Shown piece by piece: positions 1 through 7,432 of a stretch of DNA of 22,136 bases. Below the pieces are notes generated by a model, which did not search any database, was not told the DNA's origin, and was given only the letters and a program-made list of their open reading frames with translations. Where the stretch lies: positions 1 to 22,136 of the forward strand of contig DAOUBP010000040.1 in the NCBI GenBank assembly GCA_034432655.1, given 5' to 3'. The first letter of the stretch is position 1; each line of letters begins with the position of its first letter. Source of the stretch: DAOUBP01 sp034432655. GTDB taxonomy: Bacteria; Chloroflexota; Anaerolineae; CG2-30-64-16. The position numbers were made by a program, and so were the translations under genes.

Positions 1-63
1 GGGATACCTCCAGGATAGATTCGTGCCCATTATCGCTGGATGATACCCTTTACGCAACCCGGC

Positions 64-106
64 TTTACCAGAAACTCGCAATTACCGTATACTATATTTA
101 AGGAGG
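64..106 (+). promoter_or_regulatory. Possible weak promoter and strong ribosome binding site of the sugar-binding protein gene
   Basis: A perfect -10-like TATACT lies at 88-93, with a poor -35 candidate TTTACC at 64-69 (18-bp spacer). An AAGGAGG ribosome binding site is at 100-106, seven bases before the ATG at 114. The ribosome site is convincing and fixes the start. The promoter is doubtful, because transcription would begin almost on the ribosome site; the true promoter may lie upstream of the window. Confidence 0.35.
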
Positions 107-113
107 AAAAACC

Positions 114-1448
114 ATGTCTCACAAATTTTGGCCCGTCCTGAGCGTCTTTCTCGTTTTCATCCTGGTGCTGAGCGCCTGCGCGCCCGTCCCGCCGGCGCCG
201 GCCCAGCCGCCGGCCGAAGCCCCGGCAGCCAAACCCACCGTTACCCTGCGTTGGGCTTTCTGGGGCAGCCCAGAAGAGGCGGTCAGCCATAAGCTGGTGG
301 CCGACGCCTTCATGAAGATCCATCCCGAGATCAAAATCGAAACCTGGAACGAGCCCTGGGACAACTACTTCACCAAGATTCAGGCGCTATGGGCCAGTGG
401 CGACCCGAACACCGTGCCGGACATCGCGTTCCTCTGGCCGACCCCCAAGTACGCCGCCGAGGGCGTGCTGGAAAACCTCGACCCCTACATCCAGAAGTCG
501 GGCTACAACCTGAACGATTATTGGGGCGGCCTGCTGGAGTCGGCCAAGTACAAAGGCAGCGTGTACGGCCTCCCGCGCGATATCGAAGTCAACGTCCTGT
601 ACTACAACAAAGACCTCTTCGATAAGGCCGGCGTAAAATACCCCGACGAGAGCTGGACCTGGGATGACCTGCTGGCCGCAGCCGAGAAGTTGACAGTGAA
701 AGACGCCAGCGGCAAGGTCATCCAATACGCCCTGGCCATGGAGGGCGGCAAGTACAGCAAATGGGTCAACCAAAACGGCGGCGCAATCCTGGATGACTAT
801 GTCAATCCGTCGAAGTGCATGCTGGCCGAGCCCAAATCCATCGAGGCCATCAAGTTCTTCGCCGATATGATGAACAAGGGTTACGCCATGCGTGATGCCG
901 ACTTGAGCCAGGCCGGCGGCGACGCCGCCGTCTTCCTCAGCGGCCAGGCGGCCATGATCATCCAGAACACCAGCCGCGTCTCCAGCTTCAACGCGGCCAA
1001 TATGAACTACGACGTGGCAGTCGTCCCGATCCCCAAGGACGGCAAGCGCTGGAACCCGGCGGGAGGCGCGGCCTGGGTCATGAGCGCCAAGAGCGCCAAC
1101 AAGGAGGCGGCCTGGACCTTCCTGCAGTGGCTGCAGAGTGCGGACGGCGGCCAGAAGCTCTACACCGAACGCGGGGAGATCTTCCCTGCTCTGCAGTCGG
1201 CAGCCAATTCACCTGCCTTCATGACAGAACAACCCCCGGCCAACAAGAAGGGGATCATCACCGAAGCGGCGGCCTCCGGCGTGGGTGGGTTCGGTTACTT
1301 CCCCGAATGGGATGAACTGGACAGCTCGGTGATCGGCCCGGCCCTGCAACGCATCTGGGCCGGTGAAGCAGATCCGGCCCAACTGCTGCCGGAAATGTGC
1401 AAGCAGGTGGATCAGTTCTTGAAGGATAAGGGGTATCCGAAACCGTAG
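114..1448 (+). CDS. Carbohydrate ABC transporter substrate-binding lipoprotein
   Basis: This is an extracellular solute-binding protein (family 1, MalE/UgpB-like) that would capture a sugar outside the membrane and pass it to the two permeases encoded next. The 444 residues begin with a lipoprotein signal: a hydrophobic stretch at about residues 8-21 and a lipobox L-S-A-C with the lipidated cysteine at residue 22, followed by a Pro/Ala-rich tether to about residue 42. The mature part shows family features such as the WTWDDLLAAAEKLT segment and the repeated aromatic residues usual in sugar binders. The length is normal for the family. AAGGAGG seven bases upstream supports the start. The substrate cannot be read from the sequence. 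No ATPase gene accompanies the operon, so a shared MsmK/UgpC-type ATPase encoded elsewhere is likely. Confidence 0.9.
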   Translation: MSHKFWPVLSVFLVFILVLSACAPVPPAPAQPPAEAPAAKPTVTLRWAFWGSPEEAVSHKLVADAFMKIHPEIKIETWNEPWDNYFTKIQALWASGDPNTVPDIAFLWPTPKYAAEGVLENLDPYIQKSGYNLNDYWGGLLESAKYKGSVYGLPRDIEVNVLYYNKDLFDKAGVKYPDESWTWDDLLAAAEKLTVKDASGKVIQYALAMEGGKYSKWVNQNGGAILDDYVNPSKCMLAEPKSIEAIKFFADMMNKGYAMRDADLSQAGGDAAVFLSGQAAMIIQNTSRVSSFNAANMNYDVAVVPIPKDGKRWNPAGGAAWVMSAKSANKEAAWTFLQWLQSADGGQKLYTERGEIFPALQSAANSPAFMTEQPPANKKGIITEAAASGVGGFGYFPEWDELDSSVIGPALQRIWAGEADPAQLLPEMCKQVDQFLKDKGYPKP

Positions 1449-1463
1449 TTTTGGGGAAACAAG

Positions 1464-1625
1464 GGGGCTGCGGGAACTAAGGGAGACAACAGATAGACAT
1501 CACATATAGCGGAGTTCGCATCCTCAGATGCGAACAGGCGGCATCTGAGGATGCCGCGCTCCGATTGTGCGTGTTCTATCTGCGTTCCCTATAAGGGCGC
1601 ATTTCCTTAGTTCCCGCCTTTCCCC
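1464..1625. repeat. Nested palindromic element between the binding-protein and permease genes
   Basis: Almost the whole 191-bp spacer is one imperfect palindrome. The outer arms GCGGGAACTAAGG (1470-1482) and its exact reverse complement (1605-1617) are 13 bp and perfect; GGGG at 1464-1467 faces CCCC at 1622-1625. Further in, AGATAGA (1491-1497) faces TCTATCT (1575-1581), and CGGAG (1510-1514) faces CTCCG (1559-1563). The centre holds two 8-bp hairpins (1515-1534 and 1538-1557) whose loops, CTCA and TGAG, are complementary. It could be a small non-autonomous repeat element, an mRNA-stabilising or attenuating structure that lowers permease expression relative to the binding protein, or both. 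No protein is encoded in it. Confidence 0.8.
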
Positions 1626-1639
1626 TCTCATTATGACTG

Positions 1640-2584
1640 ATGATTCTTTCTGAGACCCGCCGTCGTCAGCCTCTTATGCGTCATATCTTTCGGTGGCGCC
1701 CCGATCAGCAATGGGAGGCCTACCTGTTCGTCCTGCCCAGCCTGCTGGGCTTTCTGGTTTTCGTCTTCCTGGCCGTGGGGGCGTCGTTCGGCATCAGCTT
1801 CCTGGATTGGGGGCTGACCGGCCCACGCGGCATTGCCGGGGTGAACAACTACCGGGAACTGCTGCGCGACCCGGTCTTCTGGCGGGTGTTCGGTAACACT
1901 GCGTTTTACATCGTCACGATTGTGCCGGCCCAACTGGCTTTGGGGCTGATGATCGCCGTGGCGCTCAACCAGGCCTTGCGCGGACAAGAGCTGTTGCGCA
2001 TCATCTACTTCCTGCCTGTGGTCACCACCATCGTGGCCGGCGCAATCGTTTTCCGGCTGCTGCTCAGCCGGACGGGGCCCCTGGCCGACCTGGTGAGCGG
2101 GCTGGGCGCGCTGTTCGGGTTGCCGCTGCGCATGCCTGATCTGCTGGGCAGCACGCAGTACTCCAAGTGGGCTGTGGTGTTGCTCACCCTGTGGAAGAAC
2201 ACAGGGTTCACCATGGTGGTTTACCTGGCAGCGTTACAGGGCGTGCCGCGGGAGCTTTACGACGCGGCCCACGTGGATGGCGCCGGCGCGTGGCAGCGCT
2301 TCCGCCATGTTACCGTGCCCCTGATCAGCCCGACCACCTTTTTCCTATTCATCCTGCAAACTATCGGCGCGTTTCAGCTTTTCACGGAACCTTTTGTGCT
2401 GACGCGCGGAGGACCGGCGCAGTCTTCGATGACCGTGGTGCACTACATCTACGACAACGCTTTCCGTTTCACGCGCATGGGGAAAGCCTCGGCCATTGCC
2501 TGGTTCCTGTTCATCTTTATCTTCGGCTTTACCGTGCTGCAGAACATCATGCAGCGGCGCTGGGTGCACTATGAGGCGGAGTGA
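1640..2584 (+). CDS. Sugar ABC transporter permease, MalF/UgpA type
   Basis: This is one of the two inner-membrane permease subunits of the sugar transporter. Up to 314 residues with about six hydrophobic membrane segments (first at roughly residues 27-50). The cytoplasmic EAA loop that docks the ATPase is clear at about residues 205-230 (ELYDAAHVDGAGAWQRF, then the VPLI segment). It follows the binding protein after a palindromic spacer and overlaps the next permease by 14 bases, so the two permeases are probably translationally coupled. The start is uncertain: neither ATG 1640 nor the in-frame ATG 1676 (MRHIFRW) has a good ribosome site, and the shorter form matches the usual permease N-terminus better. 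Substrate unknown. Confidence 0.88.
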   Translation: MILSETRRRQPLMRHIFRWRPDQQWEAYLFVLPSLLGFLVFVFLAVGASFGISFLDWGLTGPRGIAGVNNYRELLRDPVFWRVFGNTAFYIVTIVPAQLALGLMIAVALNQALRGQELLRIIYFLPVVTTIVAGAIVFRLLLSRTGPLADLVSGLGALFGLPLRMPDLLGSTQYSKWAVVLLTLWKNTGFTMVVYLAALQGVPRELYDAAHVDGAGAWQRFRHVTVPLISPTTFFLFILQTIGAFQLFTEPFVLTRGGPAQSSMTVVHYIYDNAFRFTRMGKASAIAWFLFIFIFGFTVLQNIMQRRWVHYEAE

Positions 2585-3407
2585 AGCGGAACGGCTCGCG
2601 CCATCCCAGGTCGCGCTGTATGCGGTCCTGGGGCTGGGCAGCCTGTTGATGTTGGCCCCCTTCTTCACCATGCTGGTGGTGTCCCTCTGGCCCAACGAAG
2701 CGTTCCTGGCGCGCCGCTTTCCGCTGGAACAGATCACGCTGAACAACTATCGCGAGACCTTCCGGGTCATCCCTTTTGGCCGTTACATCCTGAACAGCGC
2801 CATTGTGACGGTGGCCGTGACAGTGCTGCAGATCCTCATCTCATCACTGGCCGCGTTTGCTTTTGCGCGACTGCGGTTCCGGGGCCGCGAAGGGCTGTTC
2901 TTACTCTACCTGGCCACGTTAATGATCCCGGCACAGGTGACGCTGATCCCGAACTTCCTGATCATCAAGAACCTGGGCTGGTACGACACCTACCTGGCGC
3001 TGATCGTGCCCGGGCTGTTCAGCGCTTTAAGCACCTTCCTGCTCCGACAATACTATCGCGGCATTCCGCTGGACCTGGACGAGGCAGCCCGCATGGACGG
3101 CGCCAGCAGCCTGCGCATCTGGTTGCAGGTCATCGTGCCGCTGAGCTGGCCGGTGATCGCCGCGCTGGCCGTCTTCACCTTCCAGGCCACCTGGAACGAC
3201 TTCCTCTGGCCGCTGGTGGTTACCGGCTCACAAGAGATGCGCACGGTACCCATCGGCCTCTCCTATTTCGTCGGCCAGTACAGCACCGCGTGGAACCTGC
3301 TCATGGCAGGTTCCATGATCTCGCTGCTGCCGGTGCTGCTCATTTACTTCCTGGCCCAGAAAACCTTTGTCCAGGGCATCACCCTGACGGGAATGGGCGG
3401 CAGATAA
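2571..3407 (+). CDS. Sugar ABC transporter permease, MalG/UgpE type
   Basis: Second permease subunit of the carbohydrate importer, 278 residues with about six membrane segments. The EAA loop is plain at about residues 185-205 (DEAARMDGASSLRIW), and the C-terminal KTFVQGITLTGM is the usual ending of this family, just before the final residues. I chose ATG 2571, inside the end of the preceding permease gene (14-base overlap); the frame is open further upstream to 2496, but that stretch lies inside the other permease and does not resemble the family. The stop codon is three bases before the phosphatase gene, so the four genes 114-4139 look like one transcription unit. Confidence 0.9.
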   Translation: MRRSEAERLAPSQVALYAVLGLGSLLMLAPFFTMLVVSLWPNEAFLARRFPLEQITLNNYRETFRVIPFGRYILNSAIVTVAVTVLQILISSLAAFAFARLRFRGREGLFLLYLATLMIPAQVTLIPNFLIIKNLGWYDTYLALIVPGLFSALSTFLLRQYYRGIPLDLDEAARMDGASSLRIWLQVIVPLSWPVIAALAVFTFQATWNDFLWPLVVTGSQEMRTVPIGLSYFVGQYSTAWNLLMAGSMISLLPVLLIYFLAQKTFVQGITLTGMGGR

Positions 3408-3410
3408 GGT

Positions 3411-4139
3411 ATGGAACTGTTTCTCATCCGACACGCGCAATCGTACAACAATGCGTTGGGGGACGAACGCCGACGCGTGGTGGACCCGCCGCTGACTGAG
3501 GTCGGCTTGCGCCAGGCCGAGCTGCTTGCCGCCTTCCTGGCCGACGGCACCGACTACGAATCGGCGCCCTGCGAAGGGGAACCCGTCAACGGCGGTAGCG
3601 ACTGTGGGCATGGCATCACGCGACTGGTCACCAGCGCCATGCAGCGCGCCCTGCAGACCGCGCAGGCGGTGGGCCGCGCCTTGGGGTTACGCCCTGAGGT
3701 GTGGGTGGATGTGCACGAGCACGGCGGGATGTGGCTGGACCACGGCGAGCCGGTAGGCGTGGTGGGCTATCCCGGCATGCGACGCTCAGAGATCGCAGCC
3801 CGTTTTCCCGAGGCCATCCTGCCCCCGGAAATCACCGAGGACGGCTGGTACGATCCGGCCCGAGGCTACGAGACCTGGGAACAGGCGGCCGTCCGGGCTG
3901 CACGGGTGGCGGCACAACTACGAGCCCGGGTGCCCTCGGATGAACGCATCGCCATCATCTCCCACGGCGGCTTCAGCCATCTGTTGCTGCGCGCCCTGCT
4001 GTGCGTGGCGGACGAAGGGGGTGTCTTCTTCCACCACGATAACACCGGGATCACCCGGCTGCGCTTCTACGAAGACGGGCAGGTGAGCCTGCGCTACCTC
4101 AACCGCATCTCTCACCTGCCCGGCGAACTGGTGACCTGA
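3411..4139 (+). CDS. Histidine phosphatase family protein (phosphoglycerate-mutase-like)
   Basis: Member of the histidine phosphatase superfamily, 242 residues. The phosphate-accepting histidine sits in the N-terminal RHAQS motif (residues 7-11), an arginine-containing segment TSAMQRALQTA follows, and the second catalytic histidine is in SHGGFSHLLL in the last quarter. Between the first helix and the TSAMQRALQTA segment there is an insert of about 15 residues carrying two cysteines (about residues 57 and 67), unlike compact family members. The gene starts three bases after the permease stop, so it belongs to the sugar-transport operon. A role in removing phosphate from a sugar phosphate made from the imported substrate is an inference; the substrate of these enzymes cannot be told from sequence. 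It is cytoplasmic, with no signal peptide. Confidence 0.85.
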   Translation: MELFLIRHAQSYNNALGDERRRVVDPPLTEVGLRQAELLAAFLADGTDYESAPCEGEPVNGGSDCGHGITRLVTSAMQRALQTAQAVGRALGLRPEVWVDVHEHGGMWLDHGEPVGVVGYPGMRRSEIAARFPEAILPPEITEDGWYDPARGYETWEQAAVRAARVAAQLRARVPSDERIAIISHGGFSHLLLRALLCVADEGGVFFHHDNTGITRLRFYEDGQVSLRYLNRISHLPGELVT

Positions 4140-4143
4140 GCCG

Positions 4144-4441
4144 CGCCGCTTTAGATTGCGGCGGCCCGGCGCCGCTTTAGATTGCGGCGCTTCGGCGCCG
4201 CTTTAGATTGCGGCGCTTCGGCGCCGCTTTAGATTGCGGCGGCCCGGCGCCGCTTTAGCTTGCGGCGGCCCGGTGCCGCTCTGGATTGCGGCGGCCCAGC
4301 GCCGCTTTAGATTGCGGCGGCCCGACGCCGCTTTAGATTGCGGCGGCCCGACGCCGCTTTAGATTGCGGCGGCCCGGCGCCGCTCTAGATTGCGGCGCTT
4401 CGGCGCCGCTTTAGATTGCAGCGGCCCGACGCCGCTTTGGC
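4144..4441. repeat. Tandem array of a 26-bp hairpin repeat (eleven full copies plus a partial)
   Basis: Eleven consecutive 26-bp units (4144-4429) and part of a twelfth fill the gap between two convergent genes. Each unit contains CGCCGC, the loop TTTAGATT and GCGGCG, so each can fold into a 6-bp hairpin on either strand. The tail of the unit alternates between two forms, GCGGCCCGG-like (units 1, 4-9 and 11) and GCGCTTCGG-like (units 2, 3 and 10); units 5, 6, 10 and 11 carry single changes. The period is constant, with no unique spacers. It may work as a bidirectional transcription-termination or mRNA-protecting region, or simply be an expanding minisatellite. The remaining gap, 4442-4517, shows nothing recognisable. 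Confidence 0.95.
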
Positions 4442-4517
4442 TCACAGCAGCAGGCCCTAACCCCTCGCTGCAAGACCGACGACACGTCCCGCAAGCCAAA
4501 AGCGCCGCGATCCAAAC

Positions 4518-5639
<1,122 letters not shown>

Positions 5640-5724
5640 CGGTGTTACTCTCCTTGCTTGTACAGATTTATGCCATCGGCTTGCTCAGCACCACGACTTG
5701 CGCTGTGCCGTGGCCAGGACGCGC

Positions 5725-6789
5725 TCAAGAACATCCCAATCCGTAAATATCATCCAGGGCCGACCCCCTGGCCGCTCCCCCCGGTGGCCCCGCCGACTCC
5801 CGGATGACCAGCTCCCCGGTCAACACCACATCCTGAGTCGGCCTGCCGTTCAACGCGGCCAGACACATTTCCACCGCCAGCCGGCCCATTTGTTCCTTCG
5901 GCTGGTCCACAGTGGTGAGGGGCGGCACGCTGAACGCGCTGAGCGGGATATTGTCGTAGCCCACCACCGACAGGTCACCGGGCACGCGCAACCCCGCTCG
6001 CGCGGCTGCGCCCAGCAGGCCGATGGCAGCCAGATCATTGTAACAAAGCACTGCGGTCGGCCGCTCGGCCAGGCCCATCAGCGCTGCCAGGGCACGCGGC
6101 CCGTCCTCCAGCAGGCCGGCGCCCGTCACCACCTTCTCGGCCGCGGGACCCAGGCCGTTGACGGCGATCCCCTGGCGATAGCCCTCCAGGCGCTCGCGGC
6201 TGCTGCGGCCGCGCTCAGGGCCGGCGACAAAAGCGATGCGCCGATGGCCCAGCGACTTGAGATAGCTGACCGCAGCGCTGGCGCCGGCGCGGTTGTCCAT
6301 CCGCACGCTGTAGATGCCGGGGCCTGCCTGCTGATTATTGACCAGCACCAAAGGCCATTCGGCCCCTAACCCCTCGGCAGCGCGCAACTCGGTGTAGCGT
6401 GGGCCGGCCCGGCCGGAGATGACGATCACTCCCTCCACCTCGCGTGCCAGCAGCAGCCGGATCGCTTCCAGTTCCCGCGCCGGATCACGATCTGACGAGG
6501 CGAAAAGCAAGGTGTAGCCCGCCGCGCGGCTGGCCAGTTCCGCGCCCCGCATCACTTCAGCCACAAAGGGATCGGTCACCTCCGTGATCACCACGCCCAG
6601 CGTGCACGACCGACCGGTCACCAGGCTGCGCGCGACCTGGTTCGGACGGTAACCCATCTGCTCGGCCAGCGCTTTGATCTGGGCCCGCCGCGCCGGGCTG
6701 ATGCGGGGATGATCTTGCAGCGCGCGCGACACGGTCGAGGGAGCTACGCCCGCCGCGGCGGCAATATCTACGATGGAGACCTGCGTCAT
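5725..6789 (-). CDS. LacI-family transcriptional regulator
   Basis: Sugar-responsive repressor or activator of 354 residues. The N-terminal helix-turn-helix is complete (SIVDIAAAAGVAPSTVSRAL, residues 5-24), followed by the hinge helix region YRPNQVARSLVTGRS and a periplasmic-binding-protein-like effector domain ending in the typical ELVIRESA motif near the C-terminus. A strong promoter (TTGACA, 17 bp, TATACT) and a 20-bp LacI-type palindrome lie immediately upstream, the operator just after the expected transcription start, so it very probably represses itself. The gene is followed by inositol-phosphate synthase. Its effector and targets cannot be read; the sugar transporter at 114-3407 is a natural guess, but I found no matching operator before it. 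Confidence 0.92.
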   Translation of the reverse strand: MTQVSIVDIAAAAGVAPSTVSRALQDHPRISPARRAQIKALAEQMGYRPNQVARSLVTGRSCTLGVVITEVTDPFVAEVMRGAELASRAAGYTLLFASSDRDPARELEAIRLLLAREVEGVIVISGRAGPRYTELRAAEGLGAEWPLVLVNNQQAGPGIYSVRMDNRAGASAAVSYLKSLGHRRIAFVAGPERGRSSRERLEGYRQGIAVNGLGPAAEKVVTGAGLLEDGPRALAALMGLAERPTAVLCYNDLAAIGLLGAAARAGLRVPGDLSVVGYDNIPLSAFSVPPLTTVDQPKEQMGRLAVEMCLAALNGRPTQDVVLTGELVIRESAGPPGGAARGSALDDIYGLGCS

Positions 6790-6810
6790 GTTGACCTGCT
6801 CTCGGAGGGT

Positions 6811-6830
6811 TTGTGCAAACGTTTGCGCAA
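6811..6830. promoter_or_regulatory. LacI-family operator (autoregulatory)
   Basis: The 20-bp site TTGTGCAAACGTTTGCGCAA is a palindrome with one mismatched pair, centred on the CG step that is characteristic of LacI/PurR/CcpA-type operators. It lies between the predicted transcription start (about 6833) and the start codon of the LacI-type gene at 6789, a position suited to blocking transcription of the regulator itself. Confidence 0.85.
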
Positions 6831-6839
6831 AACAGTGAA

Positions 6840-6868
6840 AGTATAACCGATCACCGGCGGGCTGTCAA
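6840..6868 (-). promoter_or_regulatory. Promoter of the LacI-type gene
   Basis: On the minus strand, TTGACA (6863-6868), a 17-bp spacer and TATACT (6840-6845) make an almost ideal vegetative promoter. The predicted start at about 6833 is directly followed by the operator. The TTGACA box overlaps the T-run behind the acyl-carrier-protein hairpin, so the terminator and promoter share bases. Confidence 0.85.
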
Positions 6869-6916
6869 AAAAGCAGGTGGAAACCAACGGCCCCTCACTT
6901 GAAGTGGGGGGCCGTT
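6865..6916 (-). terminator. Intrinsic-like terminator after the acyl carrier protein gene
   Basis: A 16-base arm CAACGGCCCCTCACTT (6885-6900) pairs with 6902-6916 to give a long GC-rich hairpin with one imperfect pair. On the minus strand it lies 22 bases after the acyl carrier protein stop. The T-run is about a dozen bases further on rather than immediately adjacent, so it is not a perfect intrinsic terminator, but it sits exactly between the two genes. Confidence 0.6.
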
Positions 6917-6937
6917 GTGGAAGGGAAGGGAGGGAGA

Positions 6938-7177
6938 TCAGGCGGAATGGCTGGCCAGATAGGCCACAGCCTCGCCGACCGTGGTAATCTTCTGTGCGTC
7001 CTCATCGGAGATGGTGCCGCCGAACGCCTCTTCGAAGGCCATGATCAGCTCCACCAGGTCCAGCGAATCGGCCTTGAGGTCCTCGCGGAAGCGCGCCTCG
7101 GGCACGATCTTGCTTTCATCAACGTTCAGTTTATCCATGATGATTTGCTTGACCTTCTCGAAAATTGCCTGGTCCAT
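6938..7177 (-). CDS. acpP: Acyl carrier protein
   Basis: Small acidic carrier that holds growing acyl chains on a phosphopantetheine arm. The 79-residue protein carries the attachment-site motif ADSLDLVELI, with the modified serine in DSL near residue 38, and the usual acidic helix EEAFGGTISDEDAQK. ATG 7177 (MDQAIFEK) is preferred to an upstream GTG at 7186, because AAGGAG at 7186-7191 overlaps that GTG and is eight bases from the ATG. The gene stands alone, divergent from the isoprenoid genes and with its own promoter and terminator; no fatty-acid synthase genes are next to it. Whether it serves fatty-acid synthesis or a secondary pathway cannot be told, but its sequence is of the ordinary housekeeping type. 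Confidence 0.93.
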   Translation of the reverse strand: MDQAIFEKVKQIIMDKLNVDESKIVPEARFREDLKADSLDLVELIMAFEEAFGGTISDEDAQKITTVGEAVAYLASHSA

Positions 7178-7211
7178 CGGGATCACTCCTTATGAAAATG
7201 TGAAGTTTTCA

Positions 7212-7237
7212 GGCGGCTGGCGCGCTCGCCGGCCGCC
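7212..7237. other. GC-rich hairpin in the acyl carrier protein leader
   Basis: GGCGGC (7212-7217) and GGCG (7219-7222) pair with CGCC (7227-7230) and GCCGCC (7232-7237), giving a stem of about eleven pairs around a four-base loop. In the minus-strand leader transcript it ends about 20 bases before the ribosome site of the acyl carrier protein gene. It may stabilise the message or tune translation; it has no T-run and is not a terminator. Confidence 0.45.
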
Positions 7238-7265
7238 ACAAGGGCTTGATCAAGTTACGGCGGGC

Positions 7266-7294
7266 ATTTTAGCAGCCTGAAGACAGGGTGTCAA
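7266..7294 (-). promoter_or_regulatory. Promoter of the acyl carrier protein gene
   Basis: On the minus strand, TTGACA (7289-7294), a 17-bp spacer and TAAAAT (7266-7271) match the vegetative consensus at 11 of 12 positions. The predicted start near 7259 gives a leader of about 80 bases. It is divergent from the fni promoter, with 34 bp between the two -35 boxes. Confidence 0.8.
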
Positions 7295-7328
7295 AACTCA
7301 CGGTGTGATGCTTGCACGGCCCGTTACT

Positions 7329-7357
7329 TTGACATCTTCCGGCATGGCTGGTAACAT
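7329..7357 (+). promoter_or_regulatory. Promoter of the fni - polyprenyl synthase operon
   Basis: TTGACA (7329-7334), a 17-bp spacer and TAACAT (7352-7357) form a good vegetative promoter. Transcription would start near 7364, about 70 bases before the ATG at 7433. A GGAGG ribosome site lies at 7424-7428. A 10-bp inverted repeat (7301-7310 and 7393-7402) brackets this promoter. Confidence 0.7.
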
Positions 7358-7432
7358 GCGGCCGTTATTCAACGTAACCTGTTCACTAAACACATCACAC
7401 CGAAGAGAGTTGCGGCCGATTTCGGAGGATTC

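Noticed and set aside
1..113. LacI-type operator before the sugar-binding protein gene
   Set aside because: No palindrome like the one at 6811-6830 is present in these bases.
4144..4441. CRISPR array
   Set aside because: The repeats are directly contiguous 26-bp units with no unique spacers, and no cas genes are near.
7178..7186. GTG 7186 as start of the acyl carrier protein
   Set aside because: The AAGGAG ribosome site overlaps this GTG, so it can only serve the ATG at 7177.
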